From: Apteryx mantelli
Lineage: Eukaryota > Chordata > Aves > Apterygiformes > Apterygidae
Direction of reading: 5' to 3'
DNA: 64,000 nt
Assembly: GCF_036417845.1 (NCBI RefSeq)
Contig: NC_089979.1
Coordinates: forward strand, 122,607,415 to 122,671,414
The translations under genes and the position numbers were made by a program. How positions within the stretch are numbered: position 1 is the first letter of the stretch; the number at the start of each line of letters is the position of its first letter. Shown one piece after another: positions 26,046 to 39,923 of this stretch. Under the pieces are notes generated by a model, which was given only the letters and a program-made list of their open reading frames with translations, was not told the origin of the DNA and ran no database searches.

Positions 26046-29000
26046 TTAATACACAGACTGCATAAAGTATTGGAGAACATACACTAGGGAAAAATCCTAT
26101 ATTGGCCTGAGGGTGGTTGGAGACAAATGTGACCTATTTTCAAACTGGATTTTTTTTTTTATTGGTAAGTGATGCTAGAACACCTGTGAAGGAGAAAAGC
26201 TAGCAACTAAGGGAAAAAAGCTTTGCATGGGAAATGGGAATATGAAGACCTTTAGTTTTTTTGTGTAGGCACAGATAGTTTCTTACTGATCACCTTGCTT
26301 TCAAGAGCTTGTTAGGAGTAGATATGCAAAAAAGTGGTTTCCTCAATGATACCATTGCAGTTCCTGGAACAGCTAAAGTGTGACTTAGAGCCATCTAGTA
26401 TGAATGAATTGCGTGCAAATCTGCTTACGCCTGCCCTCTGTAGTGCAGTCACTACTTAGTCATATAGGCTGCTTTTCGGAGTTGTTTATTATGGATGTAT
26501 TTAGATCTCCAGGCTCTGGGGAAGGGCAAGTTTAATGAATCTCAGCAAAATGAATCTATATAAAACAGTGTTTACAAGCAAATGTTTTTATGTTAGAATT
26601 AAGCAGTTCTTGGAAGACATGCACCATTAGGGAGTGGATTAATGGATGGGATTTTTTTGATAGCTTAAAGTACGTCACAGAAAGTGAAAATTCAGCTGAT
26701 TATTATTTTTGCTATTGCTGATACTTAGGAAAAAAAAGAATTCCGAACAAATTTACAAGACTGAACTATCATTGCTATGTAATGCAATCAAATTCTATAT
26801 TGTGAAATGTTTTGAAATGTTAATGAAACTTAAATAGAATAAGCTTTGTCCCTTTTACTTCTGGTGCATGAAAAATCTGAATTTGAAAATTTCACAACAA
26901 AAAGTGAGAGGGGAAAAAATTCAGCTTTTTCTACATGTTTTTCCTGGAATACTCTAAATGCCCAGAGAACCGGTGAATGATGACACTACATTTCAAGTGA
27001 TTGGAAAAAGAAGTTAACCTAAATGCTGGAGGAGTACTTGGAAGAGGAGATATCTTCTAAGACAAAAGTCTTATCTCTTTCTTTTGAAAGAATCTCTGTG
27101 GCTCACACCTGAGGCATCCAACAAAAATGGAGAAAAGGGCAGATGACATATTAAGTGAACTTACTGATGAGCTGAATTTTTTTCTGTATGCACAATTGAG
27201 AAGCAGGAAAGTACAGATCTTCTTGCTTCTTGAAATTTCTCTACAGGTTACTGATGTTCCTTATATTTGAATTTTCTTGCTACAAGACCAGTTATTTGCA
27301 TGCAGTGTGGGTGGTTTGACATAGTCATTGTTCCCTTTTGCACTGCAGATTCATAGTCTATGTTCTGATTATTTTAAACAAATGGCATGTCAAGACTTCT
27401 TGATACATATTTTAAAAACAAGCATACGCTTAATATGCTATTGCAGGCAATCTTCTGCTTGCAGTAGTCACCTTCCTCATGCGCTGTTCTGACCAACCTG
27501 GTCTCTTCTCAGGCTCTTTTAATTCCATACTTTCAGTATCATGTTTGAGTAATTCTTGTGCAGTCTACACCTTCAGTGTATCATTGTAATTTTTAGTCTA
27601 CTAGCAACTGTAATGCTGAACTAGTGCCTTTTTGTCTTGCTTTGTTGCCTGTCCCTCTTTCAAGGGCACACTATCCTAGTTTAGCTAGCTTTTTCCATAG
27701 AAAGCATCTCTCACAAAACTAATGCAATTCTTTTCTTGTATCTTCCCCTGTTTTCAAAAATCTGCTGAAGTGCTGTAGCTCTAAAACTTCTTGCTGAACT
27801 TTTGTCCATTTCTATTAGGTAGTGTTTCTTAATTATGTATTAAAATAAGAAAATGAGACAGTTTGCCTGGATTAGGGACACTGACTTCTGTTTATATTGC
27901 TGAACTGCAATTTATAGTGAATATACTAGTATTAAATTGCATAAACTGCTAACTTCAGTAGCGTACGAGGTTCTGCGTGTATTGCTTGCCACACTGCTTT
28001 CAAATGCTTAAATGCTACATCATCTGTAAAAATGTAAAGTAGCTGTTGTTTTAAAACACAATATTATGTAAGAGCTTAAGAGGATTTGAAAAACTGTATA
28101 TTCACTTGCAATTCTAGGATAACTTAACCTGGCAGAATTCTAATGTACATAAACTGATGAGGTCACAAATGTTAAGGACTGTTGAGGGAAAAAAGTGCTG
28201 TGTAGTCTTTAATGCTTGCAAAACATGAAATGAAGCATGTTCAGTTCTTGAAAAACTAAATCTCAGTTGCACAGCAACCTTCTATCACAATACTGGTGCA
28301 CTGATGTGCTGATTTTTACAGACTGTTTTTTACTTTTTGCTTCATATGTCATTCTGTGTTTTCTACAGCAGTTTCCTATGCAGTTACAGACTGGACCTAA
28401 ACCAACTTAGCTTGAGAGATGATAGCTTAGACTTTTATAGCTTTAGTTTATATTAAAGCATGGTGAATTTCATGTTTTTTATGGTTCCTAACTAATTTAG
28501 GATGCTAGGAGTGAGGGTGAAGTATTGAAACTGATTAGCTGTGGGTTGAAATAAGTGTTGTTTCTTAAGGTTTAAGTAGTCTGTATCCTAGAGAGAAAAT
28601 GTCAGTATTTCAATAGTAAGTTTAATCAAGTAAGTTCAGTACTGAATTTTTACATTATCTGAGGTGCTGTTAAACAAATTAAGCTTTATGGAATTTGAGC
28701 TGTGAGAAATTTGAGCTTGAGAAATTTAGTAGAAAATGCTGTTATTTATAATAGATGCTAACAATACCTACATTTATTTGCATCTGAATATTCATATTTG
28801 AGCCAATGTTTAACACTTTCACCTCCCTTGATACTGAATAAAGAAAATTATGTTTGTGCTTCTAGACCAAAGATATTGTTAGGTGTCACAACAGTGGATT
28901 ATATCATTATTGTTAAAACATTAAGCCCCCTTGAAGTACTTGATGATTACTAGTGGAATGTTTAGTGCTCCTGATAGTGTTTTCAGTATACTCTGGTGGA

Positions 29001-32000
29001 GAGAAATATGGAGCTCTGCTTACCTAGGAACTGGAGGGGGAGAGGCGGTACGAAACTAGTATCATAAATGATCTGAAAATGTTAATAAATAGACTTTTGG
29101 AAATGGTGAAACAATTCTAAGATGTCATAAACAAAGAGTAGATGAGGTGATTCTTCTAAAACAGTCCAGAAGTTGATGGACAGAAGTCTGACTTGTCTGT
29201 CTTTTATAAAATGCCTGCAGTGAACTTTCTCAAAATAAAAAAAGATGTAATGTCCTGTATAAAAGATAGTTATACCATCCTGAATCAGAATAATATGACT
29301 TCTCTCTGATATGCAAAGTATCTCTTCATCAGTTTCATGTTCCTAGTTATTTTGAAAACAACAAAGAAAAGAGGAAAACATAATGGGGTTTAGAATTGTG
29401 AAGCCTTTGGGAAGCTCTTTTGATACTGCTTGTCAGCCTTTGAAAAGTAGCATCTTGGACTCAGGAGTCCAGCTACGTGAGTTATTTTTATTATATACAA
29501 AAATGACCAAAAAGCATATTGATTTCCATGATCTTTAGACTTTCCTTCTTTGGTATCAGTTCTTGCTTGGTTAGATTTATGAATATTTATAACTAAGATA
29601 TCCATGTTAATTTCTTGTAGTTGATGAAAAGTTTCTGTCAATGAGTACTGCAGAAACACTGCAGAAATTTATTATTTCAGTTGAAACTAATTTATTATGC
29701 ATTATAACATCAGTTGTCTGAACAAAGTTTTATAACTGATTTAAAGGTACAAAAAGAAAATAGTAATAGGTATCATAAACTTTGGAGCAAGACCTTTTTA
29801 AAAATACTGTTTTATCACGTATTAACTTGCAGAAGGTAATGTAGAGGACATGATCATTTGGACAGATCTTGCATTGTTCTCTTAGCAGCTTTAGATCTTA
29901 AGTGGTCAGTATTGCTGAAGCATCTGATATGCAAACAAGGTGGTGGTGTGGGTTTTGTACATTGCTTTTCATTCAGTTACGTAACGGACTTTGAGATTAG
30001 GTATAAGAGGAAAATGGGCGCAACATGAAATTAACTGCTTTTGGAGCTGTGGCTGATGTGAAGTCTTCAAATGGTGTAAAGCTGCTGTTGAATTCTCAGA
30101 CCCATAGCGTAGATTGCATTTATGTCTTGTGTAATAAGTCCTCTTAGAAATGAAAAGTGCCTTGTGAACTACAGTGATTAGCTGCATAGTTATGAAAGTA
30201 TTTTATGCTTTTAAAACATTTCACAACTAGAGGCAGTTGGAACCATTGCCAGCGACGATGATGGGTTTGTCTGTGGATAATAGTTTGATCACTGCTAGTG
30301 CATCTGTCTGCTTAATGGCTTTGGTGTGTATTCTGTAATCATAATCTTGTTATCACTATTGCTTTTTAATATATACTTATGTAAGTGTTGTTTCTATTTT
30401 TTTCACTCAATGAACTTTCATGAAAGAAAAAGGAAGCATGCAGTCTTGACTTAGTGAGGGATCTTGAAAAACCAATTCAGATCCAGTGGTGCTTTTTTTC
30501 ACTTGACTCTATTGAAGCCTTATGAAGGTAACAGCTGTAAAGGGGAGATTCTACAACAGAGTTCTCAAACTTTAGTTGGCTTTCTGCTGATATTTTGCAA
30601 ACCATTTACTGCAGCTTTGCAAACAGCGAAGCTTAAACTTAGCATGTTTGATGTGGCTGTGCTCCTCTACAAGAAAATAAGATTCTTGACACCAATTTAT
30701 AGATCTAAAAGTTTGGGAGCATCATGTCTAAGACAGAACTGTGTTCTTTAATCTACTATCTCCTCCGTCTTGTATCATGTATATATATTTTTTAAATTTA
30801 GCTTTTAATGCATCAGAGTTGCCTCAAAGCCTTGTTCTTAGTTCTCAGGTCATGCGAACTCTCATAATTTTCAATTATAAAATAAGTTAGTACATTTATA
30901 TTTCTCCCAAATCTATAAGAGAGAGAGATGTGTACACCCACCCACCCCTTTTATGGGTTCAGGAGCAATGTTTTATTAAGTTTATTAGCCTGCCAAATAT
31001 TTCTACCTCTAGCTATTCACTGAATAATGGACCTTACAGTTGCAGCATTCTTGTTTAGTATTCTGTTTCTATTTCTGGTTTGAATCCTAAGAAGAGTTAA
31101 AGCTCTTATTGAATAGCTCTTATGCCTGCAATGCATTCTAAAATAATGAAACGTTGACCTTTGACTGCAGCCTTCACAAATGTTTAATGGATAAAGTTTA
31201 TTAGGAATTGGCAGCTTCATTTTTGTCTCATACCTTTTCTAAGCAAAATTCTGAAGACTACTTAAAACTAGGGAATACCATTAAATTATGCAGGTGAATT
31301 CTTCTCTTTAGATTTGGAACATGTAGCTAATTGATAACTCTTATCTTTCTTCATCATGTTAGGTGTAGTCATGCTGAATGATAGAGAGATTCACTGATTT
31401 ATCTTGACATTTCAGTAGTGACTCTGAGGTGGGCAATGCTGCTGTGAGAGCTGACGATGAGGCCTCATATGAAAATAAAAGAAAAAAGCATGTATGTCTT
31501 GAAGTCTACAATACTGTTGTACTGTGGAACTTGTCAAGAGCAGGAGAGTTGATCTTGCCATGGGATTGTCATCAGTGAAGGCGAAGATGTGGTGCAGTCT
31601 TGCAAAGTAAAAATACAGCATCAGATAGCACTGTGGACATAAGGGCTGAGTTATAAAACCTGCCTTCTTCCCCTCCACTTCCCCAATAAGAATGCTGCAT
31701 CTGTAAAGTGTCTGGCTGTAGGGCAGGTATAGTTTGCTGTTGTCTCCTGAGTACCTTTGAATGGTACTTGTGAAGGCATAGATCACAGGAAGGCGGAGAA
31801 GAAAGGGCTTTGCTGGACTCCCCCACCTATGTGGGGAAACAAAGGGAAAATACAGGTTCTCCAGATTTTAAGTCCCATATGGTGCCTTGCGTATTCGAGG
31901 AATATTGAGTGTGCACAAAAATACACTAGTAAAATGGTAAAATCAATGTCTCTAAAAAAATACTATTTTGAGAGAGGATATATGTTAGATACTTTTGATC

Positions 32001-32129
32001 CAAGTGTTGCTCAGTCTTTCCTGTGCCCTACTGAGACATGTCCAATGGCAGTGCTGTGTGAGTAAGCATGCGTCTTTCAGAACACACACAATACTTCCTT
32101 TTAAATTGCACTTTTCTGACTCAGATAAC

Positions 32130-32157
32130 CATTTCTTTGACATCATTTCTTTGACAT
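32130..32157 (+). repeat. Tandem duplication of a 14-mer
   Basis: CATTTCTTTGACAT occurs twice head to tail without a mismatch. Confidence 0.95.
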
Positions 32158-35100
32158 CACTATGATGTCCAAATTACAACTTCCATGAGAACATCCCAAC
32201 AAAGTGCTTACAACAGAAGTCTGAACAGTTCCCTTCTCAGAGGAAAGACCACACTAGTTTTGAGTGCGTGATATGCATTAAGCGTGTATGTTCTTCACAC
32301 TTCACTTGTGTGACACTTCTTGCTTCGTACCTGTTTCTAGCATGTTGGCTTTCCCTTACTTATATAAAAGGAAAGGTGGTCCCAGACCCTGGCAGGAAAA
32401 GGAATTCACATATTAGTAAAGGTGCAGCATCCTCTCATATAAATAATGGCTCGTCATGTCACAAAGATAGACATGTAGATTAAACCATGAAGGTGTCTTA
32501 CAGCAGGATGGCAGATAAAACATCAATAGGGAATATAGGACTAATATGAAAAAGTGTACTTGCCTTTTTAGATATATGTATTGGTTTTGATATTTCCTTC
32601 AATATACTCTTGGATTCTAGCAATTCGTATAAATGGCTTCCTGAGTCAAAGACTGTTCCTGAATCTCTGTGATCAGTATGTGTAAAATTTTGGTGTACTG
32701 ATTTCAGGGAGAGTAGCAGCACAAGACTTACTTTCAACATATAATTACTTAGTAAATAAATAATTAATACCGATGTTGTATATCATCTGAGGCACAGGAG
32801 ACCAAAAGGTGGGACAGGATGAAATTCATTTACTCTATCTTGGATGTGTGCTATGTGTACATCTCTCTGAACTAGTCATCCTGAACTCCTGTTACAGAAA
32901 ATGAAAACATATGTGCTTTTAAGAAATGATTGATTTTATCTATTTAGCTATCTGCTTTAGGGTGTGATTCCTTTCATTGTAGGCTTCTTCTTGTGTTGAC
33001 TGAATCTCCATTTATCATGAAGGGAGACAGGAATGGTTAGCTGTCTGTAGCGAGATGAATCCAGCTCAAGATTACTTCAGATTTCATGTTTGTTAGCCCA
33101 ATAATGCAGGGAAGCTTTTTGTACTGATAGTATTATAACTTTTGTTGAAACAAGACATTGAATCTTCATTTTCTACAGTACGAAACTAATACAGAAATTA
33201 AGGTAAGATGAACTAGGCTGATATTATACATCATGTATAATCTAATTGAAGCTTTATGGACGGGGTGAATTGCTTAAGGAAGAAGTAGTGTCTCTGAAAT
33301 GTGCTATTTTTCTAAACAGAGTGTATTGGAGATCTGTTCACCCATCTCTTAGAGATTGTTGAATCATAGTACTGTTAAACATCTTAAGATGCACGTGATA
33401 TTACAGAACTGCCTCTGCAGGTCTCTGCTTTGAGGGAAAAAAAAAAAGCTGTTCACAGTAGTATATGAGATTTTTTTTTATGGTAGGAAGGGTCTGTTCG
33501 GAATCTATTTATTGGTAAATGTCTGCATTGCATAAAATGAGTATCAGGAGTGTAGCTGAATGCTGGTATAGTTAGGGAAAACTTTATTCTGGAAACCATA
33601 ATTACACACAGGGATTAAATGCTGCTAATGGTTAGTAAAGCTCACCAGCTAGAAAACCCAAACTCACTAATGCTGAAAAATGAGCTCATAAAAGACTAGA
33701 GATGATGTGAATTAAAGGAAATGCAAGTAAACATTTTCTGTGTACAACAATATAACTGGCTCTTGCATCTTCTTCCTCAGGCTGTAGTTCAGTTTGTTGC
33801 CAAAGTGTGGCCTGTTGAAGTTCTGGTTCATGATTCTGTCATGTGCTACAGTTTGCAGCTCCCTCAGTTGTGCTGGTAAAGCTGTTCAAGTTCATATTGT
33901 AAATCGGATCATTTCAGTGATTAAAACTAACCCTGTTTTGGGGGGTGATGGTAGTAGTTGCGTTAAATCTGGAAGCTTTTGGTGATTCAGTTTACAATTA
34001 TCCCCAAAAGCTTTACTGGTGTAACTAAGGAGACAATGAACTGCGCAGGAGGGGTCACAGAGAGGCAGGAGGTGACAAACTGGTTTCTGCTCTGAAGCTA
34101 GTACCTTGTGAAACTGAACACTTAGGTGATCCTTAAATGCTTTCAAAGTTTTGCTTTCTTCATAGTGAGAAATTGAGAAGAAGAAATTACTTGTCTTCTC
34201 TGGCAGGGTAATGCTAGTGCTAAAAAGAAAATCTAGATTTCCAGTTAGTGCTCTGAAAAGTATTAATGTAGTAACTGCATTTTTTTTAAACCAACATATT
34301 TAAATTGTAATCAAGGTTTGTATATTTGCACTATGACAGTTTTGCATCCATTTTCTACTAATGAACAATTCTTACTTGTGGTATGTTCACTTCAGACTAT
34401 GTATATATCCAAGATCCTTGTGTTTAGCTTTGAAGATTTATTTTAAAACCACAGAATTAAAAGTTAGTTGGTCTGTTATTGAGGAAGCTCTAAGTTAAAC
34501 TATTAATGAATCTGCATTCATTTTATTTCAGGTAATGGGGCTGCAACATTAATAAGTGTAGTTCATCTTCCATTTCTGTGAGCTTTTATCCTATTGATTG
34601 CTGTTTGACTTATTTCTCAGGGGCTTAAGCATAGCTGATTTTTCCTGGAGTTTTGTTGACAGGTTGATGTTTGTGTATACTGTCATCTAGAAATAAATCT
34701 CATGTTGAGTTTATATAAAGATGGTTGAAAATGTGCCAAGTGAACAAATAATTATGTATAAATCCCTTCCTTGCAGCTGAGTGTTGTAGATACTTAAATT
34801 CAGACAAATTATGTTCTGTTACATCTCTTTGGGTTTACTCTCTCCCCTTTCTCTGCCAGGGATGTAATCTTTTCCTAGAATTTGGAGAAAAGCTAAGTCA
34901 AAAGGGACTGAGGTCTTTTTACCTCAGTCATTCTTACTACTTCCAATACCAAAACCTAGGTTGGTGTGCCACACACTAAGAAAGCTCTGTTTTGAGTGTG
35001 TGCAAGTGTTGTTTTTGAATCTGGAACTTAACAGAAAATGTCTGTTAAAGCTGCGATTCCTGAGGGAGTAAAGGAGTTCCATGACCTGGCCAGACTTGTG

Positions 35101-37539
35101 GGATGGGATGAATTCTTGTGAATAGAGGTTTAAGTCTTGAATGTGACTTATTACTCAACAGAGAAACAGTCTGTGAAAAGTTGAGTGCTGGAGTTTGTGC
35201 TGTTGGCAGCTTGTATTGCAGAATGGCTGCTAACTATTTTGACACTTTTTTTTACTGCTTTAAGGGGCCTAAAAAAGATCAATTTAGCATGGAATATTGA
35301 ATATAGGATTCATTATGGGCAAAAACATATTTGTGGGTATAGGCTATGCCTAGTAGCAGTTAAAAATGATCGTCTCTGATTGTAGTGTTTTTTGTTTTGT
35401 GTTTTTTTTTGTTTGTTTAATAGAAGCAATGAAGGATCTGGTTAGGGTGCTGTGGAGATGGCAGTTCTTTAAAGCACTTTTTTGGAAAATACTTGCAATT
35501 CATTTAGGATTCAGACTCTGTAGTCTCATAACTGGATGGGGCACAGCTGATGAATAGTTTACTGCTTCATACAGATTAAGGGTAGGCAGTTTATGTATGT
35601 TCATGGATTACTTTTTCTTTAGCCTGCATTGTAGGGATTAGGTCAGTATGATGGAATACTGTAAACTATAATAAATAATTATGAAAGCATTGTGTCAGTT
35701 CTCAGTAGTAGTCAAAAAGAAAATTGACATAAAGAAATATAGAACAAACAGAATATTATGTTTGAATATTTATATATTAAGAATATGTATATATTATAAT
35801 ATAAAATATCAGCACATTGTGTATGTATATCTTGAATGAAGTGTATGCTATTGGTCTCCTCTTCCTCAATTTCAAAGGAAGTATAGTTGAACTGGAAATA
35901 TGTAGAGAAAAGTGAGAAGAATGCTGAAAGATATGGAATAACCTCTGTACAAGGAGTGACAGACTAGAGCTTGAACCAAGTTGTTATACTGAAGAGAGAG
36001 AGGAAGGAGACAGTAAAATCATGAGTCACTTGAGGCAAGGTAAATAGGGTCTGATAATTCTTGTTTTGGAACAGGCAGTAGATGAGAAGATGCATGTACT
36101 ATCAGGAGGTCCAAAACAAGAGGAAGTGATTCTTCTCATACACATAGTTAAGCTATAAAACTCCTTGTTGCAGGATGTTCTTGACACTAAAAATTTGTAT
36201 GGGTTAATAAAGCTGCACAGTTTCATAGGGGGGAAAAAAAATCCATCAAGGGTTGTTAAACACAAAGTCACTGTCCTCTGATGCAAAGAAGCACAAGCCT
36301 GTTGAAGCTTGAACCTGTTAAAAGATAAGGAGGGATTCATTATGTATTGTTACATTTGCCATTTCCCTATGCTCTTCCCTATGCATCCTCTAATGGTCAC
36401 TTGCCAGGTAGAATATTGTTCTAGGTGGGCCTTTGATCTAATGTGGTATGTTCTTGTCTAGTTTGGTACTTTCTGGAATAATAATGAGATAGTATTGCAT
36501 GGTTATTCGGAGAGGTGGGGAAACTTATGTAAGACCAGCAGTAGGGGCGTTGTCAGGAAACATACATGCCAGCCCCACTGAAGCTTCAGTCCTTTGTAGT
36601 TCTACAGCTCTTGTGTGTAGAGCAACCCTTGGTGTGCAATTTTAATACCATATGTGAAAGCCAGTTGCTAAAATATGAAGAGCTTGCTTCTGAATAAGTA
36701 CAGAATCAGTCTCCCAGAACCAGCAGCCTCTCTCTGCCTGATACGAAATTGTCCAACCAGAGGAGGCTCTTCTATGTACATTACTCTTGCACTGTATTGG
36801 ACCAGCATCTGCCTAGAGGTTCCTTTAGACTTAAGTATGAGGAGTTGTTTGGAGCACTGGTATGAAAACTGCTTGTTGCTTCTCTTCAGTCCCCTTTCAG
36901 GTATCTCTGAAATATTTTTCCTCCTTCTCTGAATTGTAGTTGCTTCCTTTCTCCCTTCCTGTTTGTCCAGTAAACCCACTTAGCTAGATGGGCACAAGGA
37001 AGACTGAGAAGGAATCTGTGCTGGTTGGGTGGTTATTGGAAGAGTAATAGGTATTTTTGAGGAGAATTCTGGAGGCACAATTACCAAATATAGTATGGGT
37101 TTTAGTTGTGACTTACGCATCTATGCAGTACGTACTGCAGTATGTGGTATGTATCTGTGCAGTGCTTTACCTTCCTACATGTATGAGAACAGAATTATTT
37201 GGGGTTGAGAGTATATCATATACTTGGTGTGTCTTAGAGGAAATGTGTGAATGATTTGAAAAATAGGTTTGTTTTGCTTTTCCAGTGGAAGGTTCTGGAT
37301 TTGAAAGGCTATGTCCTAAGTTTGCTAGCAAGCTCTTCGTTTTTTGACTGTTTCTTTTAAGCTTTGGTCATTTTCATTCTAATTTTATGGGCATGTGTTT
37401 CCCTAGTGTAACTTGCCTAGCCAAATCCAAAATAACTTTTCAAGAAAGATTTTTCTCTAAGTTTATAGTATATATTAATGACTTCTCAGTGCCAAATTTT
37501 GATACTATCATATCTACTAATGAAATGGACTGTTTTTTT

Positions 37540-37568
37540 GGAAGATTTTTCGGAAGATTTTTCGGAAG
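37540..37568 (+). repeat. Tandem repeat, GGAAGATTTTTC x2.4
   Basis: Two exact 12-base units followed by the first five bases of a third. Confidence 0.95.
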
Positions 37569-38840
37569 TATCGTGCTTCATAGCTGACTGAACGGGTGCA
37601 GTTAAAAAAAAAAAAAAGAAAAAAACCCAGCACCCTCCCCAACCCCCTCAAACAATTAAGTTGTTTTTTCTTTCTTTCTAAAGCTTGCTTTTTCTAAAGG
37701 AACAAAGTTTTTGTAATTGCCCCTATCCTATTCCTTGGCCAACTTGTGAGGTTTCAGAAGTTGATTATCTCATTCAAATTTTATAGGGGTGGAGGTCTCA
37801 AACTGAACTCCTACAGACTTTTTGGAAATAGACAGCTGGATAGAGAAGAAGTTATATCATGGCTCCAGCTGAGAGAAGCAGTAAGGTGAGCTTGTTAAAC
37901 ATCAGAGAATCCTCATAGGACCCCAGCCTTGTAACTGAATCCATATGAAACCTGGTTCATTAGTTTTACTGCTTGTGAAATAACTTGTTTAGCAGGGAGT
38001 GTTTTTAATCTAATGCTTACATTTCAGCTTGAGAATAACTAATGTAAGGGGACTATTTGTTTGCCAGGCTCCTTTTCAAAGCTTTTCTTTTTGAAGTTCA
38101 GTTTTGAAACTGAGAAAACATATTCTAAAGAGTTATTTTTTCTGCTTTTTATTTAGCTGGCAATAAGCCATCTAATTTTCATACCTCTAGCTGCTTTGTA
38201 CTCAAGGTAGGAGGAATGGTTAGCTTTTTTGATAACTACAGGTTGTTAGTAAACTCAGATTCAAGTTAAAGATGCAGGAAAAGTTTTGGGGAAGTTGTTT
38301 GTGTGAAGTAAAATGGCAAGTAGGCATCAGACCTTCACAAACAGGTTTGAATATGACCATTTTGTACATCGGTCCTTGCTTGCTTAAATGCTAAATTAAT
38401 TGGCAAGCAGAAGTTCAGCACAAATAAGCTGAACTCTTGAGTTCTCTCTCTTCATTACCATGTTTCTTCCCCTTCCCCTGACTCATTCCCAGAACCGCTG
38501 AACATAACGCAGCCTGCATGCAAACTTTTTTTCACCAGTTTTTATAATTGCAGTCAAAATATTTAACAAAATGTTTTTATTTAGCACTGAGAGCACATCC
38601 AACCCAAATGTTTCATTACAGCCTATAGAGCTTTGTTTTTGTTGTAATTACAGTATTGATTAACTATGCTTAAATTTACCAGAGTAACAAAATGAAATCT
38701 TGTATGTCAGTCTGACCTGTGCTAAACAGGAAGCTGTTAAAAGGGCGAAGATAAAAGTCCAAAGTCATGCACTCAGAACTTTGTATTACAAGAGAACAGT
38801 TTCCTGCTGCAACGTAAAATTGGATGCCAGAAAATCTAAG

Positions 38841-39104
38841 TTAAACTGAGCATGTTCCTCCTGTGCTGCCCAGCTGATTTCTAAAGTAGCTGGAAATCCT
38901 GTGGCTTTCATCTTTAGCAATAGTTTTTCGTAGCGCTGATTTCTCAAGTGTTACTTGCGAGGCTTCTAACTCAAGAACATGAAGGTAATCTAGTTTCAGA
39001 AGAATTTTCATTGCTGCGCTGTTGAAATTCACTTTCTTCAGGCACACTGATAATATGGTTTCAGATAGCTGCTGGTCACCACACCATTGCTTATCAAACC
39101 CTTT
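38841..39104 (-). other. Unidentified minus-strand open frame, possible pseudogene fragment
   Basis: Read on the - strand, a frame stays open from 39104 down to a TAA at 38841-38843 (87 codons). Its composition looks protein-like for an AT-rich intron, with a helix-rich stretch containing AAMKILLKLDYLHVLELEAS. It has no good ATG near the beginning. Just upstream, an in-frame TGA (39105-39107) separates it from further residues that read smoothly in another frame, as if one base had been gained or lost. I do not recognise the protein. It may be the end of an old retrogene, a transposase remnant, an antisense exon, or chance. It ends about 120 bases before the exon 2 acceptor of SNRK. Confidence 0.3.
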
Positions 39105-39229
39105 TCAAAACACTCTTGAAGAATTTTGTAAGTAGTCTATAGTAATGTGTTAATGTAACTTCAGGAGAATTACAGGTTGTTAATTTTGCTTATTTTACAC
39201 AAATATATAATTTTGTCTCTTATTTTTAG

Positions 39230-39334
39230 GTATGCTTGGTCATGACAATGGATTATTTATTTGCATCAGATACTCTTATATGAAAAGATCACGATTCCAA
39301 AGAGTTTAAACGTTATTTCATCTCCTGAAACAGT
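39230..39334 (+). other. SNRK: SNRK exon 2, 5'UTR part with upstream ATGs
   Basis: A pyrimidine-rich tract ending TTATTTTTAG puts the acceptor AG at 39228-39229, so 105 nt of leader precede the SNRK start at 39335. Two upstream ATGs are not in frame with SNRK. The one at 39232 opens 25 codons and stops at 39309, 25 nt before the main start. The one at 39242 opens a 13-codon frame ending at 39283. The main ATG has the better context. The acceptor position is inferred from the sequence; an unseen extra leader exon upstream is possible. Confidence 0.7.
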
Positions 39335-39923
39335 ATGGCAGGCTTCAAACGAGGATATGATGGAAAAATTGCAGGATTGTACGACTTGGATAAAACTTTG
39401 GGCAGAGGTCATTTTGCTGTGGTCAAACTTGCTCGACACGTCTTTACAGGTGAAAAAGTAGCAGTAAAAGTAATTGATAAGACCAAGCTGGACACTCTAG
39501 CCACTGGACATCTTTTCCAAGAAGTCAGATGCATGAAACTTGTACAGCATCCCAATATTGTACGGCTGTATGAAGTGATTGACACCCAGACTAAGCTTTA
39601 TCTTATCCTAGAGCTAGGTGATGGAGGAGATATGTTTGATTACATCATGAAACATGAAGAAGGTCTGAATGAGGATCTGGCAAAAAAATATTTTGCTCAG
39701 ATAGTTCATGCTATATCCTACTGCCATAAACTGCATGTAGTTCATAGAGACTTAAAACCAGAGAATGTGGTCTTCTTTGAAAAACAAGGACTTGTGAAAT
39801 TGACTGATTTCGGCTTCAGCAACAAATTTCAGCCTGGAAAGAAGCTCACCACAAGTTGTGGATCTCTTGCATATTCTGCTCCTGAGATTTTACTTGGGGA
39901 TGAATATGATGCACCAGCAGTGG
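39335..39923 (+). CDS. SNRK: SNRK coding exon 2 (residues 1-196 plus first base of codon 197)
   Basis: This is the largest coding exon in the window. It carries the N-lobe and the first part of the C-lobe of the kinase: glycine loop, VAVK lysine, [11 protein letters not shown], activation-loop Thr173 and APE. It ends after Val196 plus one G, followed by a consensus donor GTAAGT (39924-39929). Without splicing, the frame runs 34 more codons into the intron and stops at 40027. That extension has no kinase character, and exon 3 supplies the expected Asp-Ile-Trp-Ser-Leu-Gly continuation. The start at 39335 gives the standard SNRK N-terminus [10 protein letters not shown]. Confidence 0.97.

Larger units (their letters stand above)
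24988..39229 (+). other. SNRK: SNRK intron 1 (about 14.2 kb)
   Basis: The intron runs from the GTAAGT donor at 24988 to the AG at 39228-39229, assuming exon 1 joins exon 2 directly. The first 550 bases are still CpG island; the rest is AT-rich with many short open frames and no recognisable exon. It contains the ATT microsatellite (26022-26045), two small tandem duplications (32130-32157 and 37540-37568) and an unidentified minus-strand open frame close to the acceptor (38841-39104). Extra non-coding leader exons, common in SNRK-type genes, may be hidden here. Confidence 0.65.

Noticed and set aside
39261-39461. Alternative frame overlapping the SNRK start exon (66 codons)
   Set aside because: It begins with TTG rather than ATG and overlaps the strongly conserved SNRK frame.
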